Of a DNA stretch of 64,000 nt, positions 47,437 to 55,508 are shown in pieces (within the stretch, counting starts at the first letter, position 1; each line of letters begins with the position of its first letter). The DNA lies in NCBI GenBank assembly GCA_036490795.1, contig DASXDG010000066.1, positions 1-64,000 on the forward strand, written 5' to 3'. Below the pieces are notes generated by a model, which was given only the letters and a program-made list of their open reading frames with translations, was not told the origin of the DNA and did no database searches. The stretch is from JAFARZ01 sp036490795 (lineage in GTDB: Bacteria > Actinomycetota > Actinomycetes > Streptosporangiales > Streptosporangiaceae). Position numbers and translations under genes: made by a program.

Positions 47437-48612
47437 GTGAAAAAGATCGACCCGGTGGTCGACGAAGCAATCCAGACCGTGAACATGAAGGACGGGCCGA
47501 GCCGTCGTCGGCTGCTCGAAGGCGCAGGCCTGTTCAGCGCCACGGCGGCTGCATCGGCCCTGATCGCCGCGTGCACCTCGTCCAGCTCCAGCAGCGCGGC
47601 CCCGAACGCGACCTCGTCCGCGGCGAAGGCGGCAGCGGGCAACTTCCCGACGACGCCGAAGTGGCAGTTCTGGTTCGTCAACCACGCTGACACCAACGCG
47701 TTCTTTACTCCGACCCAGTACGGGTTCCAGGACGCGGCCGCGCTGCTCGGCCTGCCGAAGCCCAACTGGGGTGGCGACCCGAACGAGGACGTCGCCAACA
47801 TGGTCAGCTACATGAACGACGCGATCGCGGCGAAGGCGGGCGGCATCGCTCTCGCGGTCGTCAGCGCCACCGGGTTCACCTCGGTCGTGTCCAGCGCGAT
47901 GAGCGCCGGGATCCCTGTGGTCTCCTACAACGCCGACGGCACGTTCGTCAACGGAAAGGCGGTCATCGGCACCAACCGGCTGTGCTACGTCGGGCAGGCG
48001 CTGTACATCTCCGGCCAGGTCATGGGGCAGCAGATCAAGACGCTGATCCCCGGCGGCGGGAAGATCGGCATCGCGATCGCCTCCCCGGGCGCGGGCAACA
48101 TCCAGCCTCGCTACGACGGTGCCGTGTCGGTTCTCGGCAGCTCATACAGCGTGGTTGAGATCAACACCACCACGGACACCTCGACAGAGCAGTCCAAGAT
48201 GGAGGCGTGGCTTCTGGGTAACAAGGACGCCAAGGGCCTGTTCGCGGTGGACGGCGGGTCGTCGTCTTATCTGGAGGGAGCTCTCAAGGCGGCGGGCTCG
48301 TCGATTCCGTCCGGCGGATTCGACACCGGTGCTGGGACGCTGGCCGGCGTGCAGAGCGGCGCCGTGAACTTCACCATCTTCCAGGACCCGTACCTGCAGG
48401 GATTCCTGCCGACCATGTACATGTACCTGTACAACCTGTCCGGCGGCCAGCTGACGCCGCCCGATACCGACACCGGCCTGACCGTGCTCAACAAGGGCAA
48501 CCTGGCTCAGTTCCTCAAGAACAGCCGCTACCAGGGCAACTCGGCCAGCGAGATGTACCTCGCGCGGCCGTCCGGTGCCATCACCAACCCGCCGGCGACC
48601 ACCAGCACCTGA
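47437..48612 (+). CDS. Sugar ABC transporter substrate-binding lipoprotein
   Basis: A 391-aa binding protein of the ribose/xylose-type periplasmic family. Twin-arginine-like SRRRLLEGAG, hydrophobic core, then lipobox IAAC (lipidated Cys about residue 45). Two alpha/beta lobes: AKAGGIALAVVSA, SAGIPVVSYNADG, and IGIAIASPGAGN. GTG 47437 was chosen because GGAGG lies 5 nt upstream; ATG 47425 overlaps that site. First gene of the importer, separated from the permease by a hairpin. The substrate is not readable, perhaps a pentose or inositol. Confidence 0.88.
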   Translation: MKKIDPVVDEAIQTVNMKDGPSRRRLLEGAGLFSATAAASALIAACTSSSSSSAAPNATSSAAKAAAGNFPTTPKWQFWFVNHADTNAFFTPTQYGFQDAAALLGLPKPNWGGDPNEDVANMVSYMNDAIAAKAGGIALAVVSATGFTSVVSSAMSAGIPVVSYNADGTFVNGKAVIGTNRLCYVGQALYISGQVMGQQIKTLIPGGGKIGIAIASPGAGNIQPRYDGAVSVLGSSYSVVEINTTTDTSTEQSKMEAWLLGNKDAKGLFAVDGGSSSYLEGALKAAGSSIPSGGFDTGAGTLAGVQSGAVNFTIFQDPYLQGFLPTMYMYLYNLSGGQLTPPDTDTGLTVLNKGNLAQFLKNSRYQGNSASEMYLARPSGAITNPPATTST

Positions 48613-48630
48613 CGGTTACGGAGCACGCGA

Positions 48631-48668
48631 CGCGGACAGGCCCGCGCTCACCCGGGGGCCTGCCCGCG
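48631..48668 (+). terminator. Intercistronic hairpin between binding protein and permease
   Basis: A 13-nt stem (48631-48643 with 48656-48668, one mismatch), GC-rich with no T-run. Likely stabilises the binding-protein message or partly terminates, giving more binding protein than permease, as is common in ABC importers. Confidence 0.65.
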
Positions 48669-48738
48669 CCGCTGTCACGGCCGAGAAATCGGGCGATCCA
48701 CCTTGAGGGCGGCATTCGGAAGAGATAGGACTTGACAG

Positions 48739-49788
48739 GTGAGTGAGACAACCCACAGTCCTGGCATGGTTGGCAGGCCATCGGGATCCTCAGCGGGGTC
48801 GAATGGCCGCGGGTCGCTGGGGAAGCTGCTCGGGCAACTGGTCAGACAGCGTGAGTCAACGGTATTCGTGATCGCTGTCGCGTCCTTCATCGGTTTCTGG
48901 CTCGCGAACTCGTCCTTTGTCGGGAAGGCGTCACTCTCCGACACGTTCAACAACACCTTCCCGGCGATCATCATCATCGCGCTGGGTGAAGTGCTGCTGC
49001 TGATCTGCGGTGAGATCGACCTGTCGGTGGGGTTCATGGTCGGCTTCACGCCGTTCATGACGTACTTCCTGACCACCTACTACCACGTGCCGGCGTTGCT
49101 GGCGATCCTGATCGGGCTGCTGCTGGGTGTCGTGGTCGGCTGGGTGAACGGTTTCCTCACGGTCACCGTCGGCCTGCCGTCCTTCATCACCACGCTCGGC
49201 ACCGGGTTCGTGCTGTGGGGCGTCATGCTCTACACCTCGCACGCCGAGCCCGTTGCCCCGGTGCCCCCGTCCCTTGCCCGTTACGGAAGCTGGATCGGCG
49301 GCGGGAACAAATACTCGTGGCTGATCTGGGCCGTCGTGCTCACCGTGATCTTCCACATCCTGCTCACCCGCACCCGATGGGGGCTGCACACGGTGTCCGT
49401 GGGCGGCAACCTGCTGGGATCGCAGGAGGCGGGCATCAGCGTGGCCCGGATCAAGTACGGCAACTTCATGTTTACCGGGGTGCTCGGGGCGCTGGTCGGG
49501 CTGCAGACGATGTACTACGTCAACACGATCGACCCGAACTCCGCCAGCTACACGCCGATGTTCAACGCGGTCACCGCGGCGGTTATCGGCGGCACCGCCA
49601 TGCTCGGCGGCTCCGGAACGATCGTCGGAGCGTTCTTCGGCGCGATCGTGCTGGCCAACCTGTCGACGGGCTTCGCCATCGAGGGGGTCAGCGCGAACCT
49701 GCTGTACGTCATCGACGGTGCCGCGATCCTGATCGCGATGGTCGCCAACGTGCAGCTTGCCAGGCTGCGGGAGAGGGGAGGGCGGTAG
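48739..49788 (+). CDS. Sugar ABC transporter permease (RbsC/XylH type)
   Basis: A 349-aa BPD_transp_2-family permease. Hydrophilic N-terminus about 1-40, then about 9 hydrophobic segments. Seen: ALGEVLLLICGEIDLSVGFM near residue 82 (the conserved GEIDLSVG motif), VTVGLPSFITTLG, and the coupling region GGNLLGSQEAGISVARIKYGNF. C-terminal GGTAMLGGSGTIVGAFFGAI is also typical. GTG 48739. Only 3 nt separate its stop from the ATPase gene. Confidence 0.92.
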   Translation: MSETTHSPGMVGRPSGSSAGSNGRGSLGKLLGQLVRQRESTVFVIAVASFIGFWLANSSFVGKASLSDTFNNTFPAIIIIALGEVLLLICGEIDLSVGFMVGFTPFMTYFLTTYYHVPALLAILIGLLLGVVVGWVNGFLTVTVGLPSFITTLGTGFVLWGVMLYTSHAEPVAPVPPSLARYGSWIGGGNKYSWLIWAVVLTVIFHILLTRTRWGLHTVSVGGNLLGSQEAGISVARIKYGNFMFTGVLGALVGLQTMYYVNTIDPNSASYTPMFNAVTAAVIGGTAMLGGSGTIVGAFFGAIVLANLSTGFAIEGVSANLLYVIDGAAILIAMVANVQLARLRERGGR

Positions 49789-49791
49789 CCC

Positions 49792-50574
49792 ATGAGCGAG
49801 GCCGCCACGCATACAGGCGACGTGCTCCGCGTGGAGCACATCTCTAAGAACTACGGCGCGGTAACCGCGCTTACCGACGTCAGCCTGCACCTCGGCAAGG
49901 GCGAGATCCTCGGCTTGATCGGCGACAACGGGGCCGGCAAGTCCACGCTGCTGAAGATCCTCTGCGGCTTCCAGCAGCCGTCGGCCGGGCAGATCTACCT
50001 GGATGGCCAGCCGGTCATGTTCAAGTCCGTCGACCACGCCAGGTCACTGGGCATTGACGCGGTCTACCAGGACCTCGCGATGGTCAATCAGCTCACCATC
50101 TACCAGAACATGTTCCTGAACAGGGAGAAGGTGCGCGGGCTGCTGCTGAACAACCGGGCCATGCGCCGCGAGGCGAGGGAACACCTCGACGAGATGGGGG
50201 TGCGGATCCCGGACATCAACTCGCCCGTCGCCAAACTCTCCGGTGGCCAGCGGCAGGCGGTCGCGGTGGCGCGTTCTGTCTTCTCCAACCCCAAGATCCT
50301 GCTGCTTGACGAGCCGCTGGCCGCGATGGGCGTCAAGGAGGGCGCGATCATCCTTGACCTGGTGACCAGGCTCAAGCAGCAGGGCGAAGTCTCGATCATC
50401 ATCATCGCGCACAACTACGGGCAGGTGCTCCAGGTGTGCGACCGGGTGAACATGATCCAGGACGGCAGGATCACGATCGACAAGAGGAGCAGCGAAACCT
50501 CCGCGGAGGAGCTCACCGAGATCGTGGTAGCCGAATATCGCAAGGCACTGGAGGAACGCCAGCGTTCGACCTGA
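49792..50574 (+). CDS. Sugar ABC transporter ATP-binding protein (single domain)
   Basis: A 260-aa ATPase. Walker A GDNGAGKST near residue 43, Q-loop VYQDLAMV, signature LSGGQRQAVAVARS, Walker B ILLLDEPLAAMG and H-loop IIIAHNYGQV. It has one nucleotide-binding domain, as in FrcA, unlike the duplicated RbsA or XylG. Third gene of the importer operon. The 52-nt gap after it shows no terminator. Confidence 0.93.
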   Translation: MSEAATHTGDVLRVEHISKNYGAVTALTDVSLHLGKGEILGLIGDNGAGKSTLLKILCGFQQPSAGQIYLDGQPVMFKSVDHARSLGIDAVYQDLAMVNQLTIYQNMFLNREKVRGLLLNNRAMRREAREHLDEMGVRIPDINSPVAKLSGGQRQAVAVARSVFSNPKILLLDEPLAAMGVKEGAIILDLVTRLKQQGEVSIIIIAHNYGQVLQVCDRVNMIQDGRITIDKRSSETSAEELTEIVVAEYRKALEERQRST

Positions 50575-50626
50575 AAGCACGGATTACCAGCGTGGCGATC
50601 ACGCAGAGTTACCAGGTTTATCGGGC

Positions 50627-52186
50627 ATGATGGAAAACATGTCCGCAGCCGCCGTGAGGCCCCTCGCTCTGATCGCCGCCGCCGCACTGATGGTCACCGC
50701 CTGCTCGTCCGGGGGGCAAGCGAAGGGCCATGGTGCCAGCGTGAGCACCACTGCCCAGGTGCACAGCTCGCTGCACTGGACGCCGTGTCCCGCGGAGGGG
50801 ACAGGCGTGGAATGCGCGATGCTGAGCGTCCCGCTCAACTACGCGGACCCGTCGGGGCGGCACATTCAGCTCGCCCTCGACATGGTGCCCGCCACCGTGC
50901 CGGCGAGCAAGCAGCAGGGCATCCTCCTGGTCAACCCGGGCGGGCCCGGCGGCGACGGGCTTCCGCTAGCCGCGCAGGTCGCGGCGGGCCTGGCCCCGTC
51001 GGTCGCCGCGCAGTACGACGTCGTCGGCTTCGACCCGCGCGGAGTGGGCTCCTCGGTACCGGAGCTGACCTGCGACCCGTCGTTCTTCAAGGGCGTGCGC
51101 CCCGACTATGTCCCGGCCAATGCCGCCGCCATCGCGGTCCTGGAGAACCGGGCGAGGACGTACGCGGCCGACTGTGAGCAGAAGTTCGGCTGGCTGCTGC
51201 CGTACATGACCACCCAGGACGTCGCCCGAGACCTCGACTCGATCAGGACCGCGTTCGGCGTTGCTAAGGTCAACTACTACGCATTCTCCTACGGCACGTA
51301 CATCGGCCAGGTGTACGCGACCATGTTCCCCGACCGGGTCCGCCGCATGGTGCTGGACAGCACCGTGGACCCGACTGGGGTCTGGTACCAGGACAACGAC
51401 CAGCAGGACTACGCGTTCCAGGGGCGCCAGGAGGCATTCTTCGCCTGGATGGCCAAGTACAACAGCGTCTTCCATCTTGGCTCCACCCAGGCGCAGGTGC
51501 AGGCCAGCTGGTACAAGGCCCGCACCCGGCTGGCTGAGCACCCGATCAACGGCTCGGACGGTAAGCCGCTGATCGGGGCCGACGAATTCGACGACACGTT
51601 CCTGCTCGGCGGCTACCTGGACACCTTGTGGCCGGGACTGGCCCAGGCCCTGTCCGCCTACCTCAACCACAACCAGACCGCCGACCTGCTCTCCCAGTAC
51701 GAGCAGAACGGGGCGCAGAGCGAGAACGAGTTCGCCGTCTACAATGCGGTGCAATGCTCGGACGTGAACTGGCCGAAGAACTTCTCCTACTGGATCCAGG
51801 ACACGGAGAACGTCTACAAGACCGCGCCGTTCCAGGCGTGGGATAACGCCTGGTTCAACGCGGCCTGCGCGTTCTGGCCAGTCAAGGGCCCGGCCACGCC
51901 GCTCACCATCGACGGCAAGGGCGTGCCCGGCATCTTGATGCTGCAGGGCACGCTGGACCCGGCCACGCCTTACCGGGGCGCGCAGAACGCGCACAAGGCG
52001 CTGCCCAGCGCCCGCATGGTCGTGGTCGAAGGCGGCGGCAACCACGGCCAGTCCATGGAGCAGCCGCCGGACACCTGCGTGCAGAACTACGTCAACGCTT
52101 ACCTGGCCACCGGTGCGCTCCCGGACAAGCCGGGTCCGGTGAACGCCACCTGCGCGCCAGTGCCCGATCCGTCACCGGCGGGGTAG
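50627..52186 (+). CDS. Secreted S33-family alpha/beta hydrolase (tripeptidyl aminopeptidase-like)
   Basis: A 519-aa exported lipoprotein. Signal peptide with lipobox VTAC (Cys about 25); N-terminal LLVNPGGPGGDGLPLA oxyanion region, DVVGFDPRGVGSS, nucleophile Ser in FSYGTYIGQVYA, catalytic Asp in GTLDPATPY and His in GGNHGQS. Family S33 SlpD/SlpE relatives remove N-terminal tripeptides from secreted proteins in Streptomyces. First in-frame ATG 50627 used; ATG 50639 is possible. Not obviously linked to the sugar importer. Confidence 0.88.
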   Translation: MMENMSAAAVRPLALIAAAALMVTACSSGGQAKGHGASVSTTAQVHSSLHWTPCPAEGTGVECAMLSVPLNYADPSGRHIQLALDMVPATVPASKQQGILLVNPGGPGGDGLPLAAQVAAGLAPSVAAQYDVVGFDPRGVGSSVPELTCDPSFFKGVRPDYVPANAAAIAVLENRARTYAADCEQKFGWLLPYMTTQDVARDLDSIRTAFGVAKVNYYAFSYGTYIGQVYATMFPDRVRRMVLDSTVDPTGVWYQDNDQQDYAFQGRQEAFFAWMAKYNSVFHLGSTQAQVQASWYKARTRLAEHPINGSDGKPLIGADEFDDTFLLGGYLDTLWPGLAQALSAYLNHNQTADLLSQYEQNGAQSENEFAVYNAVQCSDVNWPKNFSYWIQDTENVYKTAPFQAWDNAWFNAACAFWPVKGPATPLTIDGKGVPGILMLQGTLDPATPYRGAQNAHKALPSARMVVVEGGGNHGQSMEQPPDTCVQNYVNAYLATGALPDKPGPVNATCAPVPDPSPAG

Positions 52187-52239
52187 CGAGACCGGTACGC
52201 ATAAGAACTTTCTCCGGTAATGCCCGGTAGGCTGGCATC

Positions 52240-53097
52240 GTGTTGCGAGTTAAGCCGCCGTGGTCCACCACGGTGCGGCTGCTAGATGAGCGAGATCGTG
52301 GTGCGGTCCTCGCGATCTGCGACCGCGATCCGGTGAATAACGTCTTCGTAAGTTCTCGTGTCCGTACCCTGGGGCTTACTCCGGGCAGGCTTGGCGCGCA
52401 GCTCTGGGGCCATACCAGCAGCGGCAAGCTCGATTCCCTGTGCTATTCGGGAGCCAACCTGGTTCCGGTCGCCGCTACGCCGGAGGCGATCGTGGCGTTC
52501 GCTGACCGGGCGCTCAGACAGGGCCGCCGCTGCTCGTCCGTGGTCGGGCCGGCCCGCGAACTCCAGGGCCTGTGGGCGCTGCTCCGCCCGCACTGGGGCC
52601 CGGCCAGGGAGGTGCGCCCGGTCCAGCCGGTGCTGGCCATGAACGGTCCGCCGCTGGTTGCCGCGGACCCGCTGGTGCGCCGGGTCAAGCCGCACGAGGC
52701 GGACATCTTGTGGCCGGCCTGCGTCGCGATGTTCACCGAGGAAGTGGGCGTCTCACCAACCTCAGGTGACGGCGGCGCGTCCTACCGCGCGCGGATGGAG
52801 CAGCTGATCAGGGCGGGCCGCGCGTTCGCCCGGATCGAAAACGGCCGGGTGATCTTCAAGGCGGAGATCGGTGCGGTGACGCCGCAGGTCTGCCAGGTCC
52901 AGGGCGTATGGGTGAACCCGGAGTACCGCGGCCAGGGGCTGGCCGCGCCGGGCATGGCAGCGGTGGTCAACGAGGCCGAGGCGTCCATCGCGCCGGTGGT
53001 CTCGCTGTACGTGAACGACTTCAACCTGCCGGCCAGGGCCGCCTACAAGCGGGTCGGCTTCACCGACGCTGGCCGCTTCATGTCCGTCCTGTTCTGA
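52240..53097 (+). CDS. DUF4081 GNAT-family acetyltransferase
   Basis: A 285-aa protein: N-terminal DUF4081 domain about 10-140 (RDPVNNVFVSSRVRTLG) and C-terminal GNAT domain about 145-285 with QVQGVWVNPEYRGQGLAAPGM as acetyl-CoA loop, then SLYVNDFNLPARAAYKRVGF. The substrate is unknown. In many actinomycetes this gene sits beside ispG and proS; neither is here. GTG 52240 is 6 nt after TAGGCT, probably a leaderless message. Confidence 0.87.
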   Translation: MLRVKPPWSTTVRLLDERDRGAVLAICDRDPVNNVFVSSRVRTLGLTPGRLGAQLWGHTSSGKLDSLCYSGANLVPVAATPEAIVAFADRALRQGRRCSSVVGPARELQGLWALLRPHWGPAREVRPVQPVLAMNGPPLVAADPLVRRVKPHEADILWPACVAMFTEEVGVSPTSGDGGASYRARMEQLIRAGRAFARIENGRVIFKAEIGAVTPQVCQVQGVWVNPEYRGQGLAAPGMAAVVNEAEASIAPVVSLYVNDFNLPARAAYKRVGFTDAGRFMSVLF

Positions 53098-53111
53098 CCG
53101 CCCGCGACGCC

Positions 53112-53151
53112 CGCCGGCACGGCTGGCCGCACGCCGGCACGGCTTGCCGCC
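53112..53151. repeat. 20-nt tandem repeat beside element E
   Basis: CGCCGGCACGGCTGGCCGCA and a close second copy, 14 nt after the acetyltransferase stop and about 67 nt upstream of element E. Confidence 0.8.
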
Positions 53152-53217
53152 TGCTGGCCGCGGAGGTACGGTCGACGATTTGCCGGTAATGTACCGGTAT
53201 GCCCTGGGTGGCGCCAG

Positions 53218-53305
53218 CACAATGCGGAGCATTGCTCCAACGCGGTAGAAATACCTGCTCTCAGCAACATTAATTACCGCGTTGAAGTGAATTGCCGCGG
53301 CAATC
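53218..53305 (+). repeat. Interspersed palindromic element, copy E
   Basis: 88 bp between the convergent acetyltransferase and MarR genes. ACAATGCGG, CCAACGCGGTAGAAATACC, the centre TGCTCTCAGCA (one change from the consensus), TTACCGCGTTG and TTGCCGCGGCAATC. About 40 nt separate it from the MarR stop. Confidence 0.82.
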
Positions 53306-53349
53306 GCTGGATCCGCGACACCGCGAAACCACGCAGAACCGTACAAAAT

Positions 53350-53829
53350 CTAGTCGCGGTCGCGGATCTTGCGCAGGTTCTCCTCGATGGGGGCGCAGGC
53401 CACCCGCATGTCCTGGAGCTGGGCGGGGGTCATCCGGTCGAGGAAGTGCTTGCGCACGCTGTCCACGTGATGCGGTGCCACGCGCTCGATGGTCTGGCGG
53501 CCCTGCTCGGTCAGGACGGTCCAGGTACCGCGCTTATCGCCCTCGCACTCTTCCCGGCGGACCAGGTCGCGTGCCTCCATCCGGGTGATCTGATGAGAAA
53601 GCCGGCTCCTTGACTGAACGGTGGCGTCGGCGAGTTCCGTCATTCGCAGCCGCTGACCTGGTGCTTCGGAGAGCACGACGAGGATCTCGTAGTCGTGCAG
53701 GCTCAGCCCGTCGGGCTGCAGATCGCGGTCGAGTTGCCGACGGAGCAGCATGTGCGCGTACAGAGTCGTACGCCATGCCCGCTGCTCGTCGTCGCTCAGC
53801 CAGTGCGGCTCGCCATCGGTCCAGGACAC
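53350..53829 (-). CDS. MarR-family transcriptional regulator
   Basis: A 159-aa regulator: long helix LYAHMLLRRQLDRDLQ, then SLHDYEILVVLSEAPGQRLRMTELADATVQSRSRLSHQITRMEARDLV in parts as the winged helix, a basic wing (GDKRGTWTVLT) and a dimerisation C-terminus. GTG 53829 was chosen as the last start after GGGAGG; spacing is 13 nt, rather long, so the start is uncertain. An inverted repeat overlaps the ribosome site and suggests autorepression. Confidence 0.82.
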   Translation of the reverse strand: MSWTDGEPHWLSDDEQRAWRTTLYAHMLLRRQLDRDLQPDGLSLHDYEILVVLSEAPGQRLRMTELADATVQSRSRLSHQITRMEARDLVRREECEGDKRGTWTVLTEQGRQTIERVAPHHVDSVRKHFLDRMTPAQLQDMRVACAPIEENLRKIRDRD

Positions 53830-53839
53830 GTCAAAGAAT

Positions 53840-53857
53840 TTACCTCCCGTGAGGCAA
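53840..53857. promoter_or_regulatory. MarR-type operator over the ribosome binding site
   Basis: TTACCTC (53840-53846) and GAGGCAA (53851-53857) form an imperfect inverted repeat with a 4-nt spacer. It includes the minus-strand GGAGG used for translation. The remaining gap to 54045 holds no gene I can support. Confidence 0.5.
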
Positions 53858-54045
53858 TCATGGCGACTGTCCGTGATGACCACCGGCAACAGGACCACCG
53901 GCGTCCGCGCCGCTAGGTAACGGTCCGTCATTAGTCACACCGGAAACGGTAGTCACAGAAGGCGGCAGCGGCCGCGGGCACAGACCCCCGCGGCCGCCAC
54001 CTTCCCTCCCCAAGGCGCCCTAAGCGCTCGCGACACACTGAGCGA

Positions 54046-54381
54046 TCAGCGCGGCTGGGCAAGTACGCTCGACAGGAGTGCCTGCGCGAGTGCCTCATGC
54101 CGGGTCAGTCCTAGCTCGCGTAGCAGCGGCAGGCACAGCTCGAGATAGCTGATCGCGTGCCACGGCTCTTTGAGCGACAGGTAACTGTCCGCTATTTTGA
54201 ACAGGCACAATGCGTATGAACATTGCGCCCCTTGCTCCTTGAATCCCTGCGCCGCCTGGCGATATGCCTCGATAGCCGCACTATGTCGGCCGAGGCCATT
54301 GTGACTGTCGCCAAGCAAGTCAAGGAAGTAGGCCCTGTCAAGCAGCTGCCGTGCGGCAGCCCCACCCATCTGCATTGCCAT
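54046..54381 (-). pseudogene. TPR-protein fragment (regulator C-terminus)
   Basis: A 111-aa reading frame with at least two tetratricopeptide helices pairs: FLDLLGDSHNGLGRHSAAIEAYRQAAQGF and YALCLFKIADSYLSLKEPWHAISYLELCLPLL in pieces. It resembles the final TPR block of AfsR/NB-ARC-type regulators but has no N-terminal domain; the upstream frame is closed within about 90 nt. GGAAGG about 6 nt before ATG 54381 could allow expression, so a small TPR protein is the alternative. Confidence 0.5.
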
Positions 54382-54486
54382 CGCGGCCCTTCCAACTGCC
54401 GGGGGTTCCCTCCAACCGCGCGTACAGAATCCGGATATTCATCCCACCCAGTTATCCCGCCCCCTCTGCGGGATGAGGCATACGAT

Positions 54487-54510
54487 AACTAACATATGTC
54501 GCGCTTAGTT
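54487..54510. promoter_or_regulatory. Inverted repeat upstream of the unknown 54.5-kb gene
   Basis: AACTAA and TTAGTT separated by 12 nt (containing CATATG), 16 nt before the start codon. Could be an operator; the local sequence is AT-rich for this genome. Confidence 0.4.
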
Positions 54511-54525
54511 CTCACTTGATGAGGA

Positions 54526-55500
54526 ATGACAGTGAGCGAGGTCTCGTCGGGTTCGCAACCGGGTACACAGGCCGCTGCCGCGGCCTATCTGCGCGAGTTG
54601 CTATTGCGCCCGGGCAGGTATCGGCGCAGATGGGAGCAGTACGCCGAACGCAGCCGTCGCGGGCAGGTCAATCAGCTCGCGGTCGCGGAAGTCCTAGCCC
54701 ACTACCTATGGGAACATCCGCGGAACGCGGGTGACACGGACGTGCTGCCACGTCAGCTGAAGGACACCACATCTCGTGTTCTATCCGGCCGGCTGCTCAG
54801 CAAGGCCGCGCTTGGCCTGTTCATGGACGCGTTCGACCTATCCGAGTTCGAGCGCGACCAGCTCTTGAAGCTGTGGGGCGGTACGGCCAGCGTCCGCGTG
54901 CTGTCCGGCGATCGCGCGATGTCGCCCGAGCTTATGGCCGATGTCGCCGCCTTTACCGGCCCTCCTGGTCATCAGACCGTGTCGCTGCACGACCACGTGC
55001 TGATGGGAGCGGACCGGCAGATCCGCAGGATCAGGACGCTGCAGGTGATCGAGGCGGTGACGGCGGGCGTCGACCGGATCGCGTTCATCTTCGACGGCAG
55101 CGCGATCAGCGTGGAGACCGGACTCGGCTGCGCGGGCATCGCCGCCCCGTTCGCCGAGATCCGCGACGGCCTGTACGCGACGCACATCCTGCTCGCGAAG
55201 GCACTGGAAGCCGGCGAGACGCTGACGCTCGAGTACTGGACCGCGATTCAGCAGGCCGACGACCAGGCGCCGGACGAGACGTCGTACCGCCGGGTGGTCA
55301 CCAGGCGCGTGGAAAACATCGACATCAGGATCGAGTTCGACCCGGGCGCGCAGCCCGCGCGTGTGTGGTGGACGGTCTGGGACGGCTTCAAGGGCGACGT
55401 CGCCAGCGACGAGCCCGTCGAGCCGGACAGTCAGAATTCGGTCCAGCGGTACCTGCGGCTGGCGGAGAAGACAGCCGTCGGCTTCCGGTGGGATTGGTAA
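54526..55500 (+). CDS. Conserved-looking protein of unknown function
   Basis: A 324-aa soluble protein I do not recognise. The N-terminal third is helical and basic (AAAYLRELLLRPGRYRRRW, QYAERSRRGQVNQLAVAEVLAHYLW), followed by LSKAALGLFMDAFDLSEFERDQLLKLWGG, then a beta-rich C-terminal domain with ILLAKALEAGETLTLEYWT and RVENIDIRIEFDPGAQPARVWWTVWDGF. No signal peptide or TM. A regulatory or stress-related protein is possible. ATG 54526 used; GTG 54532 has better spacing from GAGG. The stop is 8 nt before the ROK gene, suggesting an operon. Confidence 0.7.
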   Translation: MTVSEVSSGSQPGTQAAAAAYLRELLLRPGRYRRRWEQYAERSRRGQVNQLAVAEVLAHYLWEHPRNAGDTDVLPRQLKDTTSRVLSGRLLSKAALGLFMDAFDLSEFERDQLLKLWGGTASVRVLSGDRAMSPELMADVAAFTGPPGHQTVSLHDHVLMGADRQIRRIRTLQVIEAVTAGVDRIAFIFDGSAISVETGLGCAGIAAPFAEIRDGLYATHILLAKALEAGETLTLEYWTAIQQADDQAPDETSYRRVVTRRVENIDIRIEFDPGAQPARVWWTVWDGFKGDVASDEPVEPDSQNSVQRYLRLAEKTAVGFRWDW

Positions 55501-55508
55501 CGTCGGGG

